From assembly GCA_003501565.1 (NCBI GenBank), contig DNPC01000321.1:1-5312 (forward strand): 5,312 nt of DNA. Reading direction: 5' to 3'. Shown one piece after another: positions 1 to 5,312 of this stretch (position 1 is its first letter; each line of letters begins with the position of its first letter). The notes beneath the pieces are model-generated. The model searched no databases. It saw only the letters and a program-made list of their open reading frames with translations, and was not told the DNA's origin. This DNA comes from Planctomycetaceae bacterium (GTDB taxonomy: Bacteria; Planctomycetota; Planctomycetia; Pirellulales; Pirellulaceae). A program made the position numbers and the translations under genes.

Positions 1-1
1 A

Positions 2-220
2 TTGATGGCGTTCACTTCATTCTTCGGATTCACGTTAGCGTACTCCCAATGGGCGCTGGGACATCCGACCTGGGGGCTATGGATCGGAATTATTCCACTA
101 TTCTTGATCGCCGCGTTGCACCTGATTGCGATCGTTGGCCAGAGCTGGAGCGAAGATCAAATGCACTCGCTTCGCGAACAGCTGGAAGCACTGGTCGCCG
201 AGGCGGATCAAGAGGCATGA
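2..220 (+). CDS. Small membrane protein, or C-terminal end of a larger one (partial)
   Basis: I do not recognise a family. The frame is open to the left edge, so the true start may lie outside the window. If the ATG at 5-7 is the start, the product has 71 residues. Two hydrophobic stretches are visible: a short one near residues 4-18 and a strong one near 24-47 (WIGIIPLFLIAALHLIAIVG). A hydrophilic tail of about 25 residues follows, rich in Glu, Gln and Leu (SLREQLEALVAEADQEA), which looks like an amphipathic or coiled-coil helix on one side of the membrane. This pattern fits the end of an inner-membrane protein. The gene ends with TGA and is convergent with the alkC-like gene. No Shine-Dalgarno sequence can be judged because the window begins four bases upstream of the ATG. 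The ORF is probably real because of its coherent membrane-protein composition; its function is unknown. Confidence 0.6.
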   Translation: MMAFTSFFGFTLAYSQWALGHPTWGLWIGIIPLFLIAALHLIAIVGQSWSEDQMHSLREQLEALVAEADQEA

Positions 221-280
221 AAGAACAGCGTAAGCACCACCCATGCGAATTCGGCCTTCCGACCTGTGGCGTAATCCGAG

Positions 281-320
281 TTTAACGGCAAGCCGTAGGC
301 GACTGCGTACCTGGCACGGT
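281..320 (+). repeat. Diverged intergenic repeat, copy A
   Basis: This convergent intergenic stretch starts with TTTAACGGCAAGCCG, followed by AGGCG and ending in CACGGT. It matches the segment at 3938-3978 at about 26 of 40 positions with one single-base gap: 12 of the first 15 bases, all of AGGCG, and all of the final CACGGT. Its centre, ACGGCAAGCCGT (285-296), is a short inverted repeat that could form a 4-bp stem with a 4-base loop. Both copies lie outside genes. Abundant palindromic intergenic repeats are known in many bacterial genomes; assigning these to such a family is inference. Confidence 0.4.
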
Positions 321-376
321 CTATGCATCCCCCGAATCGTTGCCGATCCGGCCGCACGTGCTTCACTCTTGCAAAT

Positions 377-1516
377 CTATTTTGCTAGTTCGAACATCTT
401 GGATGCAAGTTGCTGACCATTGACTTGTAAGGTAACCCGATGTTCACCTGGGTAGAGCCTGTAAGTCGTGGCGTTGGCCTTCAAAGTATGTTTCTTGCTC
501 AGGTGAGCCGATTGCCCGGCGGCCAAAGTCAATTGTTTGAGCTTATGTACTTTCGGTGCAGTCAAGCCGTTCGCTTTTACAAAATCAATCACATAGTCGA
601 CGATCAACGCTTCGGCTTGCTTGGCTGACAAATCGACATCAATTTGGATTGAGTCTCCCGGCTTCACCTTGTTCGGCGAAACGCTGAATGAACCCACCGT
701 AATCTTGGGTTTGTCGCGATAGCCGAGAAAAGCCAAAGCTGCTGAGTCGCCACGCTTTACGAGTGTTCGCAAGGCGTGTTTCGCCATCCACTCGAATTCT
801 TCCGGTCGTTGACGCCCTTCGAGCTTCCACTGTTTCAAGCGTTCAAGAACCACTGACGCATCCGCTTTTGCGATATCGTTCAGGTGATTTGCAACCGACC
901 GCACAACATAACGCGTCGGGTCGCTATACAGCTGGTCTAGTAGCCGAAGCGGCGTAAGCCGATCGATTGTCAATCGCTTGGACCAAGGCAACGTTGGCCG
1001 CGTACCTTCGCTAACCAAACGCCGCACATGGTAATTCTTGTCCTTCGCCCACTTTTCTAGTGCTACCAGCGTGCGATCTGGAAACGCGTTGATGAAAGCA
1101 CGGATTGAATCCTCCATCGAAAAACGCTTCGTCAGCTCTTTCAGCGTCTGTAGCGCACGACTGAGTTTCGCCTTCGTCAGTCCCTCGCGGACTACATACT
1201 CACCCAGTGGTGCGAAGATGAAATCGCCAAAGTCATCATCCGTTCTACTGGGATCCAGTGGCGGCGGTAGACAGGCAACGATGTGTTTACAGGCAGATGG
1301 AAAATCGTCGGCCAGGTGATTCTGCAGACTATCTGCAATTCGAGATATCCTCTCTTTCAACTCCAGTTTCTTGAAGCCTCGCATCGTCTGCTTAACGAAG
1401 TCTGTTTGATCAAACTTTGGCTCCGCTTCAGCTAACAACTCAGCCAGGTAGACGACCTTGCGACGATTGAATAACTCGTCTTTGAGGCTGAACTTTGTTT
1501 CTTCGGAATTTGGCAA
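377..1516 (-). CDS. AlkC-like DNA alkylation repair glycosylase with C-terminal Ig-like domain
   Basis: The 379-residue product resembles AlkC-type DNA glycosylases, which excise alkylated bases such as 3-methyladenine and 3-methylcytosine using a scaffold of HEAT-like helical repeats. Residues about 1-265 are all-helical with repeating amphipathic helices. Segments such as NYHVRRLVSEGTRP (161-174), followed by LPWSKRL, and DPTRYVVRSVANHLNDIAK (199-217) are typical of this family, where basic helices line the DNA-binding face. After about residue 268 the sequence turns beta-rich (ITVGSFSVSPNKVKPGDSIQ, then a C-terminal YPGEHRVTLQVNG), matching the Ig-like domain present in one AlkC subgroup. 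The start is TTG: the upstream frame stays open for over 100 bases but offers no ATG or GTG, and the product from this TTG begins like other family members (FSLKDELFNRRKV). The Shine-Dalgarno sequence is weak. The gene lies 119 bases downstream of the DUF1844 gene on the same strand and may be the last gene of that transcript. It ends with TAG. The family call is from memory of motifs, not a search. Confidence 0.85.
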   Translation of the reverse strand: MPNSEETKFSLKDELFNRRKVVYLAELLAEAEPKFDQTDFVKQTMRGFKKLELKERISRIADSLQNHLADDFPSACKHIVACLPPPLDPSRTDDDFGDFIFAPLGEYVVREGLTKAKLSRALQTLKELTKRFSMEDSIRAFINAFPDRTLVALEKWAKDKNYHVRRLVSEGTRPTLPWSKRLTIDRLTPLRLLDQLYSDPTRYVVRSVANHLNDIAKADASVVLERLKQWKLEGRQRPEEFEWMAKHALRTLVKRGDSAALAFLGYRDKPKITVGSFSVSPNKVKPGDSIQIDVDLSAKQAEALIVDYVIDFVKANGLTAPKVHKLKQLTLAAGQSAHLSKKHTLKANATTYRLYPGEHRVTLQVNGQQLASKMFELAK

Positions 1517-1635
1517 GGTAGTATCTGCCTGAAGAGTGTTTGTTCGTCTGCAAACATGGTCGGTTTCGGCACCTCCCGGATTCGCTTGGCCGGAGCTCTC
1601 AGAACCGACAGTCCCGAAGCGAAATCGACGCGCCG

Positions 1636-2028
1636 CTACGCTTTACCACTGTTGGCGACATTCACGTACAGCATCCGCATCTGGTGGAGCGACTCGCTAA
1701 CAAACTTTGACTCGTCTTCAGTCAGATTGCCCTGAGTCTTTTCCTCGATTACGCCAACGAGATCGATAAAGTGCTTGGCATAAGGCAGGTTTACTTTAGG
1801 CTCAGCACCTTCTTCCGCGGGAATCTGGCCCATCGATGCCATAGCTTGCGTGAGAAGCGTGGTTACCAGGAGGGTGAGTGAAGCCTCCGGAAGCGGGCCT
1901 TCGTCAGACGCGTCGGCTTGTTCCGCAGGTTGCTCCTGGCTAGCCGCTTCCGCTTCGGCCTTTTCGCGTTCGACTTTACTTTTCCAATCTTCGTCGATGA
2001 TGATCTTCGGTTCTTCAGATTCAGACAT
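1636..2028 (-). CDS. DUF1844 family protein
   Basis: The product is a 130-residue soluble protein of unknown function. Residues 1-47 form a charged, low-complexity leader opening with PKIIIDEDWKSKVEREK and continuing with Ala/Glu/Gln-rich sequence. Residues about 48-123 match the DUF1844 core: a helix with LTLLVTTLLTQAMASMGQIP, then AKHFIDLVGVIEEKTQGNLT, then a final helix ending SLHQMRMLYVNV. The Gly-Gln-Ile-Pro turn and EKTQGNLT are characteristic of the family. The overall look is a small all-helical protein with a disordered N-terminus. The ATG is supported by AGGAG eight bases upstream, the best ribosome binding site in this window. It follows pyrG by 134 bases on the same strand, an arrangement I believe recurs in planctomycetes, so a role connected with CTP synthase expression or activity is possible but unproven. 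It ends with TAG. Confidence 0.9.
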   Translation of the reverse strand: MSESEEPKIIIDEDWKSKVEREKAEAEAASQEQPAEQADASDEGPLPEASLTLLVTTLLTQAMASMGQIPAEEGAEPKVNLPYAKHFIDLVGVIEEKTQGNLTEDESKFVSESLHQMRMLYVNVANSGKA

Positions 2029-2036
2029 TTGAGTTT

Positions 2037-2041
2037 CTCCT
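2037..2041 (-). promoter_or_regulatory. Shine-Dalgarno sequence of the DUF1844 gene
   Basis: On the - strand this reads AGGAG, eight bases before the ATG at 2028. It is the clearest ribosome binding site in the window and fixes the start of the DUF1844 gene. Confidence 0.7.
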
Positions 2042-2162
2042 GTCTAAGACTCCTGAACTGACCCTCCCGTGGGAGAACAAATGGCAGCTTCGACGCCCAG
2101 ACGATTTGCCGATCTTACTTGCTAAGACTCTGTCACCTCGTCCACTACCTTTGCAACCATCG

Positions 2163-3761
2163 CTACTTGCGGGCGATGGCGGCACCAATGAATCCGGAAA
2201 ACAGCGGATGTGCGCGTGTTGGCTTCGATTTGAATTCAGGATGGTACTGCACTGCGACGAACCACGGGTGATCCGGGAGTTCGCAAATTTCGACTAGGCC
2301 ACCGTCAGGACTTGTCCCGGCGAAGACCATGCCTCCATCGGTGTATTGATCACGATAGGCGTTGTTGAACTCATACCGATGGCGGTGACGTTCGTTGACA
2401 TCGGCAACTCCATAAGCGTCAACCGATTTTGAACCAGGGTGAATCTTTGCAGGTTGGCTGCCCAATCGCATCGTACCGCCCATTTGTGTGATCTCGCGTT
2501 GATCATTCAACAAGCAAATCACCGGGTGTTCTGTATCTTTGTCGAATTCAGTTGAGTGTGCGCCGCCGAGACCAAGCACATTGCGACCATATTCGATTAC
2601 GGCACACTGCATGCCGAGACAGATCCCGAAAAACGGTATCTGCTTCTCGCGGGCATATTGAACGGCCAACAATTTCCCTTCGATGCCGCGTTCTCCAAAT
2701 CCACCTGGAACCAAGATCCCGTCGTAGCCAGCCAGCAGTTTCTCCGCGCCCTCTTCTTCTAGTCGAGCACTTTGTATCCGACCAACTCGAATTTGCGTGT
2801 GATGATCGATGCCAGCATGGTCGATCGATTCATATATGGACTTGTACGCGTCTTTGTGTTCTGCGTACTTTCCAACCACCGCAATGCTGATTTCGTGTTT
2901 CGGATTGCGCAGTCGATGCAGGATTTCGTTAATCGGATCTAAGTTAGGTGACACCGTCGACAGGTTGAGGCGTTCGCAGATCTGTTCGTCCAGCCCGTTG
3001 TCTACCAAGCTAAGGGGCACTTCGTAAATCGAAAAATCCTTGTCGCGCTCTTCGATCACTGCCTGTGATGGAATGTTGCAGAAAAGTGCAATCTTGTCGC
3101 GTTCATCGCGTGAAATCGATTGTTCACAACGACAGATTAGAATGTCGGGTTGGATACCGATCTGGCGCAGCTGTCCGACCGAGTGCTGTGTGGGCTTGGT
3201 TTTTAGTTCGCCGGCTGCCTTCAAGTATGGCACTAGCGTCAAGTGAATGAATAGACAGTTCTCTCGGCCTGCAGAAAGTGGGAATTGGCGAATCGCTTCC
3301 AGGAACGGCAAGCTCTCGATATCGCCAACGGTGCCCCCAATTTCGGTGATCACTACGTCCACGTCCTTTTCGCCGACTTTGCGAATGACGCTTTTGATCT
3401 CATCGGTGATATGCGGGATGACTTGGACGGTCTTGCCTAAAAACCGGCCCTGACGCTCTTTCTCGATCACCGAAAGATAAATCTGACCCGTCGTGTAGTT
3501 CGAACTACGCGAGAGAGGACCATCGGTAAAACGCTCATAGTGCCCCAGATCCAAATCGGTCTCACTACCATCGTCCAGCACGTACACTTCACCGTGTTGG
3601 TAGGGGCTCATCGTGCCGGGATCGACATTGATGTAGGGATCCAGCTTTTGCATTCGAACCCGTAGGCCCCTGGCTTCCAAAAGCATCCCGATCGAGGCGC
3701 TGGTCAGGCCTTTTCCAATCGAGCTTACAACGCCGCCGGTAACGAAAATGTGCTTGGTCAT
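2163..3761 (-). CDS. pyrG: CTP synthase (glutamine-hydrolysing)
   Basis: The enzyme makes CTP from UTP, ATP and glutamine in the cytoplasm, the last step of de novo pyrimidine nucleotide synthesis. The 532-residue product is full length (E. coli PyrG has 545). The synthetase domain spans about residues 1-270: P-loop GGVVSSIGKG (9-18, Lys17), the DPYINVDPGTMSP segment (41-53), metal-binding Asp71 in DLDLGHYERF and Glu140 in TEIGGTVGDIES, and the UTP-binding stretch KTKPTQHSV (187-195). The class I glutaminase domain spans about 290-532: oxyanion loop PGGFGERG (352-359), nucleophile Cys381 in GICLGMQ, the GTP-responsive lid region around residues 419-435, and the His507/Glu509 pair in YHPEF. 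All key residues are present. The start MTKHIFVTGG aligns with the family start. No Shine-Dalgarno sequence is visible; the bases before ATG read TTTTGACCT. It is divergent from the MazG-like gene and upstream of the DUF1844 gene. It ends with TAG. Confidence 0.99.
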   Translation of the reverse strand: MTKHIFVTGGVVSSIGKGLTSASIGMLLEARGLRVRMQKLDPYINVDPGTMSPYQHGEVYVLDDGSETDLDLGHYERFTDGPLSRSSNYTTGQIYLSVIEKERQGRFLGKTVQVIPHITDEIKSVIRKVGEKDVDVVITEIGGTVGDIESLPFLEAIRQFPLSAGRENCLFIHLTLVPYLKAAGELKTKPTQHSVGQLRQIGIQPDILICRCEQSISRDERDKIALFCNIPSQAVIEERDKDFSIYEVPLSLVDNGLDEQICERLNLSTVSPNLDPINEILHRLRNPKHEISIAVVGKYAEHKDAYKSIYESIDHAGIDHHTQIRVGRIQSARLEEEGAEKLLAGYDGILVPGGFGERGIEGKLLAVQYAREKQIPFFGICLGMQCAVIEYGRNVLGLGGAHSTEFDKDTEHPVICLLNDQREITQMGGTMRLGSQPAKIHPGSKSVDAYGVADVNERHRHRYEFNNAYRDQYTDGGMVFAGTSPDGGLVEICELPDHPWFVAVQYHPEFKSKPTRAHPLFSGFIGAAIARK

Positions 3762-3808
3762 AGGTCAAAATATGCTGTTGAAGGCCTGCTAGCGATCCAT
3801 CGCAGACG

Positions 3809-3836
3809 ATCTTAGCCTCAACCTCAATAAACGCAA
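3809..3836 (-). promoter_or_regulatory. Candidate promoter of pyrG
   Basis: On the - strand, TTGCGT (3831-3836), a 16-base spacer, and TAAGAT (3809-3814) resemble a housekeeping sigma-70 promoter. This would give a leader of roughly 40 bases before the pyrG ATG. The -35 box matches the consensus at only three of six positions, so this is a guess supported mainly by spacing and position. Confidence 0.25.
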
Positions 3837-3937
3837 CGCGAGGCGAGTTCGAAACGCGCTGTGCCCACCACGCAGCTTGCGGTAGAGCACGTTGATCGAC
3901 GGGTTCTCAGCGTTGCCTGCGACTGCGAGAATACTCG

Positions 3938-3981
3938 TTTAACCGTCAGCCGGCAGGCGTACGCGATGTCTACACGGTTAA
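3938..3981 (+). repeat. Diverged intergenic repeat, copy B, bounded by an 8-bp inverted repeat
   Basis: This starts TTTAACCGTCAGCCG and aligns with the segment at 281-320 (about 26 of 40 bases). It is bounded by TTAACCGT (3939-3946) and its exact reverse complement ACGGTTAA (3974-3981), with 27 bases between, which could form a stem in RNA or act as a two-part protein binding site. The inner part GCCGGCAGGCGTACGC is G+C-rich. It lies 70 bases upstream of the MazG-like start, so it may be either a dispersed repeat or a regulatory element. Confidence 0.45.
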
Positions 3982-4033
3982 CGATCGATGATCAAACTGA
4001 TTTCGACCTTGTTAACGGGCTACACGCTAGCTC

Positions 4034-4040
4034 AAGAAGG
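4034..4040 (+). promoter_or_regulatory. Shine-Dalgarno sequence favouring the ATG start of the MazG-like gene
   Basis: AAGAAGG lies 11 bases before the ATG at 4052 but only 2 bases before the alternative in-frame TTG at 4043. Two bases is too close for normal initiation, so the site favours the ATG even though 11 bases is slightly long. Confidence 0.45.
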
Positions 4041-4051
4041 GCTTGACCACC

Positions 4052-4384
4052 ATGCAATCGTACTTGGACCGAAACGACGGGGGCATCGGCTTCGCGGACT
4101 TCCAAAAACTCATTCACGAGATGTACTTTGAAAAGGACGAGCAGCGTGGCGTCGATGGTACATTCATGTGGCTAATGGAAGAAGTTGGCGAGCTGGCGGC
4201 GGCGCTTCGCCAGGGTTCGCAGAAAGATAAGGAAGAAGAATTCGCGGACGTAATCGCTTGGCTAACCACCATTGCCAACGTCGCAGGCGTCGACCTGTCC
4301 AAGGCCATCACCGACAAATACGGCACCGGATGTCCTGGATGCGACCGCCTGGTTTGTACGTGTCCGATGACCGAAAAGCCTTAA
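4052..4384 (+). CDS. MazG-like nucleotide pyrophosphohydrolase with Cys-rich tail
   Basis: The family hydrolyses nucleoside triphosphates to monophosphates and pyrophosphate, clearing aberrant or surplus nucleotides in the cytoplasm. The 110-residue product is a single MazG-type domain. Residues 14-30 form an opening helix (FADFQKLIHEMYFEKDE). The metal-binding signature is intact: EEVGEL (Glu43, Glu44, Glu47), then EFADVIAWL with Glu63 and Asp66, fitting the EExxE...ExxD pattern, followed by NVAGVDL and KYG. The C-terminus carries GCPGC and VCTC (Cys94, Cys97, Cys102, Cys104), a likely small zinc or other metal site that I recall in some short MazG-like proteins. The ATG was chosen over an in-frame TTG nine bases upstream because of ribosome binding site spacing. 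The gene is divergent from pyrG, and both proteins act on nucleotide pools. It ends with TAA. The substrate cannot be told from sequence. Confidence 0.9.
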   Translation: MQSYLDRNDGGIGFADFQKLIHEMYFEKDEQRGVDGTFMWLMEEVGELAAALRQGSQKDKEEEFADVIAWLTTIANVAGVDLSKAITDKYGTGCPGCDRLVCTCPMTEKP

Positions 4385-4435
4385 CTCGCATGAACAGTAT
4401 CTCCACGGAGGAGCAAGCCCGCCGGAACCTCCTAG

Positions 4436-4495
4436 GACGTTCGCTTCACGGCCTTTCGCGACTGGCACTTTCGCTTCCAGGACTTTCGCCGTACT
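4436..4495. repeat. Four degenerate 15-base tandem units with TTCGC core
   Basis: TTCGC occurs at 4440, 4455, 4470 and 4485, exactly 15 bases apart. The four units match a consensus of GACTTTCGCTTCCAG at 12, 10, 14 and 9 of 15 positions. On the - strand three of the four cores read GCGAAAG, so an RNA from the molybdopterin gene would carry three C-GAAA-G motifs in its 3' untranslated region, each able to form a small GNRA-capped loop. The array sits in the convergent gap between the MazG-like and molybdopterin genes. The function is unknown. Confidence 0.5.
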
Positions 4496-4507
4496 TCGAA
4501 TTCGAAG
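4494..4507. repeat. Perfect 14-base palindrome CTTCGAATTCGAAG
   Basis: This perfect palindrome directly abuts the 15-base repeats and lies 32 bases beyond the molybdopterin gene stop. As RNA it could form a 5-bp stem with an AAUU loop, and it may contribute to bidirectional transcript ending between two convergent genes. No U-run follows on either strand, so I do not call it an intrinsic terminator. Confidence 0.4.
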
Positions 4508-4538
4508 CCGTGCGGCCGACCGGCGGTGGTTTGGCGGA

Positions 4539-5312
4539 TCACGCTCCTTCGATCCGAACTGTCACATTTCCGAAGGTGGATCCACCGCCAAGATCCGTGA
4601 GTCGTTCGGTTGTGAGTTCGTTGAGGCTCTTTTTGTCAGGTGCAAGCTTGGGCCACCACTGACCTAAGGCTACAACAACGCCGCATTTGGCATCCGTTGA
4701 CACAATAGCGCGGCGCAAGATGCTGCCCGACTGGCTGCTGATTTGGATACGCTGCCCATCTTCAATACCCGCTTGGGCGGCGTCTTCTGGGTGCACAACG
4801 ACTTGCGGCTCACCGCCTGCCGCCTTGATCAATGACTCTAGATTCCCAAGACTCGTGTTAACGATATACGGTCCAGGCGGCGAGATCAAACGCAATGGGT
4901 AATTCTCCGATGGACGTTCCTCAAACTCCAGCTGCGATGGTGCTGGGCTGAATCGAATCTTGCGGTCAGGGAAGTTCGAACCGTCCGCGTAAGGCCGGAA
5001 ATCCTCGGGCAGATGCAAGCGTATGCTGCGTTCTTTACGTAATCCGTCAAACGTGATGTCGCGCACGTGCGGATGATCTGAATCCAACAGCTCCGCCGCC
5101 AGCTCTTCGGTCGTCATTGAGAACACTGGGTCGTCCAGTTGCATTCGTGCGGCAAGTTGTTTGAAAATCCAGCTATTCGGACGACAATCTCCCATGCGAG
5201 GCACGATCGGCTCGGCCCACTGCAAATAGTAATGCCCGTATGCGGTATACAAATCGGGATGTTCGACAAATGTGGTCGCCGGAAGCAGATAATCAGCGTA
5301 GTCAGCGGTATC
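4539..5312 (-). CDS. Molybdopterin-dependent oxidoreductase, C-terminal part (partial)
   Basis: The gene enters from the right edge in an open frame; 257 residues are visible and the start and any N-terminal iron-sulphur motif lie outside. The first visible residues, DTADYADYLLPATTFVEH, are the conserved end of the main molybdopterin domain (ADYADxxLPATTFxEH) of the DMSO reductase/formate dehydrogenase-like superfamily. Visible residues about 140-255 form the C-terminal molydopterin-binding domain: PPGPYIVNTSLGN, HPEDAAQAGIEDGQRI, GVVVALGQWW and TTERLTDLGGGSTFGN, all typical of cofactor contacts. The NTSLGN and ERLTDLGGGSTF patterns fit the group often annotated as generic molybdopterin oxidoreductases (YoaE-like) rather than a named nitrate or formate enzyme. 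The TTG at 5252 is not a start, because conserved domain sequence continues upstream of it. It is convergent with the MazG-like gene and ends with TGA. Substrate unknown. Confidence 0.93.
   Translation of the reverse strand, partial: DTADYADYLLPATTFVEHPDLYTAYGHYYLQWAEPIVPRMGDCRPNSWIFKQLAARMQLDDPVFSMTTEELAAELLDSDHPHVRDITFDGLRKERSIRLHLPEDFRPYADGSNFPDRKIRFSPAPSQLEFEERPSENYPLRLISPPGPYIVNTSLGNLESLIKAAGGEPQVVVHPEDAAQAGIEDGQRIQISSQSGSILRRAIVSTDAKCGVVVALGQWWPKLAPDKKSLNELTTERLTDLGGGSTFGNVTVRIEGA

Larger units (their letters stand above)
3762..4051. other. Divergent intergenic region between pyrG and the MazG-like gene
   Basis: About 290 bases separate the two divergent starts and must hold both promoters. 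I see one weak candidate promoter for pyrG, repeat copy B with its TTAACCGT/ACGGTTAA inverted repeat, a further GTTAACG at 4011-4017, and a purine-rich ribosome binding site just before the MazG-like gene. No coding sequence is convincing here. I found no clear promoter for the + strand gene. Confidence 0.6.

Noticed and set aside
1517..1640. Possible translational fusion of the DUF1844 and alkC-like genes through the open frame between them
   Set aside because: The DUF1844 gene ends with a clean TAG after a complete family domain, and the intervening frame has no start codon and no conserved-looking sequence.
2064..2075. CTCCCGTGGGAG hairpin between pyrG and the DUF1844 gene
   Set aside because: The stem is only 4-5 bp with a very tight loop and no U-run follows on the - strand, so it is not supported as a terminator or attenuator.
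2044..2130. CTAAGACTC occurring twice (2044-2052 and 2122-2130)
   Set aside because: A nine-base direct repeat with no further flank similarity; too short to distinguish from chance without a wider comparison.
2552..2890. 112-residue open frame on + opposite pyrG
   Set aside because: It lies entirely antisense to conserved pyrG glutaminase-domain sequence and is rich in Arg, Cys and His, as expected of a shadow frame.
3868..3915. tRNA-like string (GCTTGCGGTAGAGC, then GGGTTC)
   Set aside because: The D-arm-like part and T-loop-like part are only about 13 bases apart, leaving no room for an anticodon arm, and no acceptor stem pairs around them.
3861..4046. GTG-started open frame of 61 residues whose stop overlaps the alternative TTG of the MazG-like gene (TTGA)
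   Set aside because: The overlap looks like translational coupling, but the frame contains repeat copy B, has no recognisable family, no ribosome binding site and an unremarkable composition. It is more likely chance within regulatory DNA.
4390..4662. Open frame on + with ATG at 4390 (90 residues), including the five-residue repeats
   Set aside because: It has no Shine-Dalgarno sequence, runs through the intergenic repeats and then 124 bases antisense into the well-supported molybdopterin gene. Its composition (Ser, Pro, Arg) is typical of a shadow frame. I keep only the DNA-level repeat.

Overview
The window looks like an ordinary chromosomal stretch from a planctomycete, most likely a Pirellulaceae-type organism (Rhodopirellula or Blastopirellula relatives). 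The main reasons are the pair of a CTP synthase gene and a DUF1844 gene with an acidic, Ala/Glu-rich N-terminus, moderate G+C, weak or missing Shine-Dalgarno sequences at several starts, and loose gene packing with repeat-bearing intergenic gaps. This placement is inferred from gene content and style; there is no rRNA or other decisive marker.

Layout from left to right. The left edge holds the end of a small membrane protein on the + strand (2-220). A convergent gap of about 155 bases follows. Three genes are then read leftward on the - strand, in transcription order pyrG (CTP synthase, 3761 to 2163), a DUF1844 protein (2028 to 1636) and an AlkC-type DNA alkylation repair protein with a C-terminal Ig-like domain (1516 to 377). 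They are separated by gaps of 134 and 119 bases, so they may be co-transcribed but are not tightly coupled. A divergent intergenic region of about 290 bases separates pyrG from a + strand gene for a MazG-like nucleotide pyrophosphohydrolase (4052-4384). After a convergent gap of 154 bases, the right end is filled by the C-terminal 257 residues of a molybdopterin-dependent oxidoreductase on the - strand, whose N-terminal part lies beyond the window.

Functionally, pyrG makes CTP and the MazG-like enzyme hydrolyses nucleoside triphosphates, so the divergent pair both act on nucleotide pools. The AlkC-like glycosylase is a repair enzyme that may merely be a passenger downstream. No mobile element, CRISPR array, rRNA or convincing tRNA is visible.

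The least explained material is intergenic: two diverged copies of a roughly 40-base repeat beginning TTTAAC (281-320 and 3938-3978), an 8-bp inverted repeat in the second copy, and a small array of four degenerate 15-base units (4436-4495) running into a perfect 14-base palindrome. I saw no clear evidence of a new biological system. These signals are modest and are scored accordingly.
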